This document shows positions 6,081 through 9,333 of a stretch of 9,333 nt of DNA, one piece after another (the first letter of the stretch is position 1; each line of letters begins with the position of its first letter). The notes under the pieces are model-generated. The model worked only from the letters and a program-made list of their open reading frames with translations. It did not search any database and was not told the origin of the DNA. Both the position numbers and the translations under genes were made by a program. Origin of the DNA: an uncultured bacterium (GTDB lineage Bacteria > Cyanobacteriota > Vampirovibrionia > Gastranaerophilales > Gastranaerophilaceae); NCBI GenBank assembly GCA_900556295.1, contig USOK01000048.1, forward strand, positions 1-9,333. Reading direction: 5' to 3'.

Positions 6081-6119
6081 ACAATTATACCACTCTCATA
6101 ACAAGAGTGGTATAATTGT
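6081..6119. terminator. 16-bp perfect hairpin between rpmE and thyX
   Basis: ACAATTATACCACTCT (6081-6096) is perfectly complementary to AGAGTGGTATAATTGT (6104-6119), with a 7-base loop. On the minus strand it lies after rpmE and about 35 bases upstream of the thyX start. No T tract follows on the minus strand, so it is not a classical terminator in that direction; on the plus strand TTTTTT follows at 6123-6128. The minus strand also reads TTGTTA, 18 bases, TATAAT across the hairpin, a possible thyX promoter. It could be a terminator, an mRNA end stabiliser or an operator. Confidence 0.6.
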
Positions 6120-6173
6120 AAATTTTTTCTAACATTATCTCCCATCAACAAATCTAATCGATGAGACAAACGC

Positions 6174-6377
6174 TTACGCTTTTTTACCGTAACGTTTGTT
6201 AAATCTTTCTACACGACCTTCTGAGTCAAGAATTTTTTGTTGTCCTGTGTAGAATGGGTGACAGTTGTTACAAATTTCAACTGTAATGTTATCATTGATA
6301 GAACCTGTTTCAATTTCGTTACCACATACACATTTGATAACCGTTTTCTTATAATCAGGATGAATACCTTTTTTCAT
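6174..6377 (-). CDS. rpmE: 50S ribosomal protein L31 (zinc type)
   Basis: L31 is a small protein of the large ribosomal subunit that bridges to the small subunit. The 67-residue product starts MKKGIHPDY, the usual L31 start. It keeps the four zinc-ligand cysteines (C16, C18, C36, C39 in CVCGN and CNNCHPFYTG) and ends RFNKRYGKK. This is the Cys-containing RpmE form rather than the zinc-free YkgM form. The ATG at 6377 is chosen over an upstream in-frame TTG at 6401 because AGAGGT lies just before it and the family begins here. A promoter (6441-6468) lies upstream. Downstream are a hairpin and thyX. Confidence 0.97.
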   Translation of the reverse strand: MKKGIHPDYKKTVIKCVCGNEIETGSINDNITVEICNNCHPFYTGQQKILDSEGRVERFNKRYGKKA

Positions 6378-6440
6378 TTGTTTACCTCTTTCTTTTCTCA
6401 AGATTCCAAACTTGATTTTTAATATAATTCGACTAATACA

Positions 6441-6468
6441 ATAATACTACAGAAATAAAAAAGTGCAA
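6441..6468 (-). promoter_or_regulatory. candidate promoter for rpmE
   Basis: On the minus strand TTGCAC (6468-6463) is followed after 16 bases by TATTAT (6446-6441). Transcription would start about 57 bases before the rpmE ATG. The surrounding region is A/T-rich, so chance matches are common. Confidence 0.45.
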
Positions 6469-6566
6469 GTATTCACAAATCTCATGCATATGTCTGATGT
6501 TAAAATTTCTTAATGATTACATAATATAAAAGTTATCCATTAAAGTATATATAGGTGATTGAAAGA

Positions 6567-6731
6567 ATGAATCTGCACGAACAATGCTTACTTAGATATT
6601 TGCAAAACCCTGAAGAATTATCATATTCAACTGAAATTTTAAAAGTTAATAATTTTATCCTTGAAAAACAGTTTATTTTAAAAAACATCAGTAATTCTGA
6701 TATTATCAAGACATTGAGCACTCACCAGTAA
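6567..6731 (+). CDS. hypothetical small protein, 54 aa
   Basis: The ATG at 6567 follows AGGTGATT (6553-6560) at a usable distance and opens 54 codons to TAA 6729-6731. The product starts MNLHEQCLLRYLQNPEEL and ends KTLSTHQ. It looks like a small helical soluble protein without signal peptide or membrane span. I do not recognise a family. It lies alone between the divergent rpmE promoter and the promoter of the cyclase gene, on the same strand as the latter. The ribosome binding site and protein-like composition favour a real gene; the short length keeps it uncertain. Confidence 0.5.
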   Translation: MNLHEQCLLRYLQNPEELSYSTEILKVNNFILEKQFILKNISNSDIIKTLSTHQ

Positions 6732-6746
6732 AATTAGTTTATTTTG

Positions 6747-6775
6747 TTGCCAAAAACGATATGTTTGTTTATACT
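6747..6775 (+). promoter_or_regulatory. promoter of the CHASE2-GGDEF gene
   Basis: TTGCCA (6747-6752), a 17-base spacer and TATACT (6770-6775) give a good sigma-70-type promoter. Transcription would start near 6782, about 30 bases before the ATG at 6811. The cyclase can thus be expressed apart from the small ORF upstream. Confidence 0.6.
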
Positions 6776-6810
6776 TAAATATATTACCGATTTAAATTGG
6801 ATTGAGGGAT

Positions 6811-8580
6811 ATGTTTAAGAGAATTTCATACGCAATAGGAATAATATTTTTTGCTATATTCACATTTATAATACTTAAAAATGCTAACTTAAGTTCATTT
6901 ATTGATACTGTAGAGAATAGAACTTTTGACCTTAGACAGAGCATTTTAATCAATGAAGGCAATAAAAAACCAAGCAATGATATAGTTATTGTTGCAATTG
7001 ACGATGCAACATATGAATACATTCTTGACAATTATGGAGAATGGCCTCTTCCAAGAGACACTTATGCAAATATAATTAACTACTTAGAGCAACAGAGCCC
7101 ACGTTCTATCGTATTTGATTTAATGTTTGTCAAATCTCTGAAAAGTTCTACCGGAGCAGACGAAGCACTTATAAATTCATTTAAAAAATACAATAACGTA
7201 TTTACATCAATGAACCTTGACAACCAATCAAAAGATTTAAGAACCCCTCCAGATTTACCTCAAAAACTAACAATTAATATAACCAATAATTCAAAAATCG
7301 ATTTTAGCCAATTAACTTTCACAAATTGCAGAAAAATTTTGCAAGGAATAATTGACGCAACTTCAAACATCGGAATTATAAACGTTTCTCGTTCTGATGA
7401 CGGAATTTTAAGGAAAATGCCATTAGTGGTGAAATACAAAGATAATTACTATCCTCAATTAGCACTAAAAGTCGGTCTAAATTATCTTGGCGAAAACCAA
7501 ACTAATTATGAAATTGACAAACATTCAGACTTGCATATTGGAGATAGAAGAATTTATCTAGACAAAGACGGAAGTGCAATCCTCAATTGGTACGGACCAG
7601 CAGGAACTTACACCTATATTCCAATGTATCAACTTATAAAAGCCGTAAACGGAGAAAAAACAGAACTTGACTATGATTTTTCAAACAAAATTGTATACTT
7701 TGGAACAACAGCAGCCAGCTTATTCGACATTAAAACAGTACCAACAGGGAAAATATACCCAGGAGTTGAAGTACAAGCAACTTTTGTAAACAATATTCTT
7801 GACAACAATTTTATAAAAAAAGTTGACAGAAGTTATACAATCGCTCTAAGTTTACTTTTAGCATTGCTTATCGCCTCAGTCGTAACAAGAGTTAATTCAG
7901 CCTTTGGAGCCTCAATGATGTCGTTGTCAACGTATTTTGCTTATATCTTAGTTGCTTATTACGCTATGAAATTTGAAAATTTATGGCTTGAATTAATTTA
8001 TCCGTTAATCTTTTCAATAGTTGCATTTACGCTTGCATATATCGTAAAATACCTGATTAAATCAAGAGATTTTGAACAACAATACATGCTTGCTACAACA
8101 GATGGTTTGACAGAATTGTACAACCACAGATATTTCCAAGAACAAATCAGAATGCAAGTAGAACAATCAAAACGTTATAGCAATAATTTTTCTCTAATAA
8201 TTATTGATATTGACTTTTTCAAAAAATTCAACGATACATTCGGACATCAATCTGGAGACGCAGTGCTTAGACAAGTTGCGCAAACTCTTAAACGCAATGT
8301 TCGTGCTACAGACATCGTTTGTAGATACGGCGGAGAAGAAATGAGTATAATCCTGCCAAATACATCTAAAGATGAAGCATACGCAACCGCTCAAAAGATT
8401 TGTCAAAGAGTTGCAGAGAAGACATTCAAATTAACAGGCAACAATGAAACTCACGTTACGATAAGCTTAGGAGTTTCAACATTTCCATTTGACGGCGACA
8501 CAGCTCCCAAAATTATTGAATCCGCCGATAAAAAATTATACAACGCTAAAAATAACGGTAGAAACCAAGTTGGGCAATAG
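6811..8580 (+). CDS. CHASE2-GGDEF membrane diguanylate cyclase
   Basis: This predicted sensor makes cyclic di-GMP from two GTP in response to an external signal. The 589-residue protein has an N-terminal membrane segment (about 7-24), an extracytoplasmic CHASE2 domain (about 30-335, with IVIVAIDDATYEYI, WPLPRDTYANII and a FGTTAASLFD-like end), three close membrane spans (about 342-360, 367-390, 396-415) and a cytoplasmic GGDEF domain from about 420. The GGDEF domain starts TTDGLTELYNHRYF and has IDIDFFKKFNDTFGH (D466, D468). Its active loop is G507-G508-E509-E510-M511, so the usual last Phe is Met. The inhibitory I-site RATD (R498-D501) lies five residues before the loop, as in product-inhibited cyclases. 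All catalytic acidic residues are present, so activity is likely. The ATG at 6811 is chosen, with GAGGG close before it; a TTG at 6802 is the alternative. The signal is unknown. The 3' end converges on the pseudopilin gene with only 10 bases between them. Confidence 0.94.
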   Translation: MFKRISYAIGIIFFAIFTFIILKNANLSSFIDTVENRTFDLRQSILINEGNKKPSNDIVIVAIDDATYEYILDNYGEWPLPRDTYANIINYLEQQSPRSIVFDLMFVKSLKSSTGADEALINSFKKYNNVFTSMNLDNQSKDLRTPPDLPQKLTINITNNSKIDFSQLTFTNCRKILQGIIDATSNIGIINVSRSDDGILRKMPLVVKYKDNYYPQLALKVGLNYLGENQTNYEIDKHSDLHIGDRRIYLDKDGSAILNWYGPAGTYTYIPMYQLIKAVNGEKTELDYDFSNKIVYFGTTAASLFDIKTVPTGKIYPGVEVQATFVNNILDNNFIKKVDRSYTIALSLLLALLIASVVTRVNSAFGASMMSLSTYFAYILVAYYAMKFENLWLELIYPLIFSIVAFTLAYIVKYLIKSRDFEQQYMLATTDGLTELYNHRYFQEQIRMQVEQSKRYSNNFSLIIIDIDFFKKFNDTFGHQSGDAVLRQVAQTLKRNVRATDIVCRYGGEEMSIILPNTSKDEAYATAQKICQRVAEKTFKLTGNNETHVTISLGVSTFPFDGDTAPKIIESADKKLYNAKNNGRNQVGQ

Positions 8581-8590
8581 TTACAAACCA

Positions 8591-9333
8591 TTATTTTTTA
8601 GGGCAGCTTGTTTGCTCTTCCCAGTCAAGTTCTCCCCGACACCTTATATAATCCATATTCTTGTTAACAAGGACCCAAGCTGTACATGCCCAGCCATAGG
8701 CCAAAATACTCTCCTCAGTGGCACTCTTACAATAGCTCCAGCCATAAGTATTACGTTTTGAATGTAATTGTCCCATTGGACTAAGAGTATCATCATATAT
8801 ATCAAAACCAAACACATCTACCCCATAACGATTTGGACGTTTTTTACCATTTAAATCTACATAAATAAATCCATCTGGGAAGAGCGCATGACTAGAATCT
8901 TGCCCGCGGAATTGCAGAACTGTTCCATCCGCCAATGCAACAACATAAGAAGAATTAGCCTGTGTACCAGCATAGTTTAAAAACTGACCTTTATAATCAT
9001 AATATCTATCCGGAAGGCACATCTGTTTCTTATCAATACCACAATCCTTTGTGACATTTAAATAAGGTTTCATTTTTTCAGCTAGTAAAGTTGCTCCATC
9101 CTCATCAAAAGACAATCCCCAACCCGTTGAAGAGCCATTTTCTTCCACAGCTAATTTATATGCCGAAACTAATATTGAATATGTCTTTTCTAATCTAGTA
9201 ATAAAAACTTTTTCCTGATACCTTGAAGTCAATGTTGGCAAAGTCAACGCCGCAACAATTCCGATAATGCCGAGAGTGATGAGAACTTCGGCAAGGGTAA
9301 ACGCTGTGCGTTTACGTGAAAAGTGAGAAGTGA
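8591..9333 (-). CDS. pseudopilin-like protein with prepilin N-terminus, 5' end cut off
   Basis: The minus-strand frame is open to the window edge, so the start lies beyond 9333. The visible N-terminal part reads TSHFSRKRTAFTLAEVLITL, followed by GIIGIVAALTLPTL. This is a type IV pilin / type II secretion prepilin signal: a basic leader, a cleavage site before FTLAE (Ala rather than Gly at -1), Glu at +5, and one hydrophobic helix. The mature globular part is about 230 residues with eight cysteines, a VDLNGKKRPNRYGVDVFGFD block and an ACTAWVLVNKNMDYIRC end. It would be processed by a PilD-type peptidase and join a pilus-like or secretion fibre at the membrane. No secretion genes are adjacent, so this may be an orphan paralogue, as I recall being common in Gastranaerophilales. 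The leader codons coincide with heptamer repeat units (9316-9333). No terminator is seen between it and the convergent cyclase gene. Confidence 0.9.
   Translation of the reverse strand, partial: TSHFSRKRTAFTLAEVLITLGIIGIVAALTLPTLTSRYQEKVFITRLEKTYSILVSAYKLAVEENGSSTGWGLSFDEDGATLLAEKMKPYLNVTKDCGIDKKQMCLPDRYYDYKGQFLNYAGTQANSSYVVALADGTVLQFRGQDSSHALFPDGFIYVDLNGKKRPNRYGVDVFGFDIYDDTLSPMGQLHSKRNTYGWSYCKSATEESILAYGWACTAWVLVNKNMDYIRCRGELDWEEQTSCPKK
9316..9333. repeat. heptameric repeat units at the right edge
   Basis: GTGAAAA (9316-9322), GTGAGAA (9323-9329) and GTGA (9330-9333, cut by the window end) have the same 7-base period and unit form as the array at 5252-5286. Here they lie inside the reading frame of the pseudopilin leader, which they make read as TSHFS on the minus strand. 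Confidence 0.55.

Overview
The window reads as an AT-rich bacterial chromosome using the standard code. The best guess for the host is a gut-type Vampirovibrionia/Melainabacteria (Gastranaerophilales-like) bacterium. Three things point there: a pseudopilin with the N-terminus AFTLAEVLITLGIIGIVAAL, a CHASE2-GGDEF protein, and an N-terminal NVNFGAK-type motif in a protein of unknown function. trpS also lacks a T-box leader, which argues mildly against Firmicutes. This placement comes from recalled family style, not from a search.

Layout. Positions 1-402 hold tRNA-Phe(GAA) followed by a repeat-bearing spacer. Positions 403-1404 encode an unrecognised soluble 333-residue protein. Positions 1405-1997 are a long spacer with no firm gene. 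It carries a 22-bp tandem repeat, a second copy of the repeat found upstream of the 403-1404 gene, an imperfect inverted repeat, and a minus-strand coding-like fragment at 1729-1872. It ends with a good sigma-70-type promoter for trpS (1998-3041), which has its own terminator. From 3114 to about 6468 everything is on the minus strand. In transcription order this is rpmE (L31, zinc type), a 16-bp hairpin, thyX, a heptamer repeat array, a YuiF-like Na+/H+-antiporter-family permease, a terminator, tRNA-Arg(CCT), and a secreted-protein gene interrupted by an in-frame TAA. On the plus strand, 6567-6731 is a 54-codon small ORF. It is followed by a promoter and a 589-residue CHASE2-GGDEF diguanylate cyclase (6811-8580). 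The right edge (8591-9333, minus strand) is a pseudopilin whose 5' end lies outside the window.

The genes do not form one pathway. trpS, rpmE, the tRNAs and thyX are housekeeping genes (translation and dTMP supply). The permease, the diguanylate cyclase and the pseudopilin concern transport, signalling and the cell surface.

The most notable observations are the reading frame that stays open for 65 codons beyond the stop of the secreted-protein gene; heptamer repeats that occur both just upstream of the permease start and inside the prepilin leader coding sequence; a degenerate repeat on both sides of the unknown gene; and the GGEEM active-site variant of the cyclase. I see no defence island, CRISPR array or complete mobile element, and no convincing new multi-gene system.
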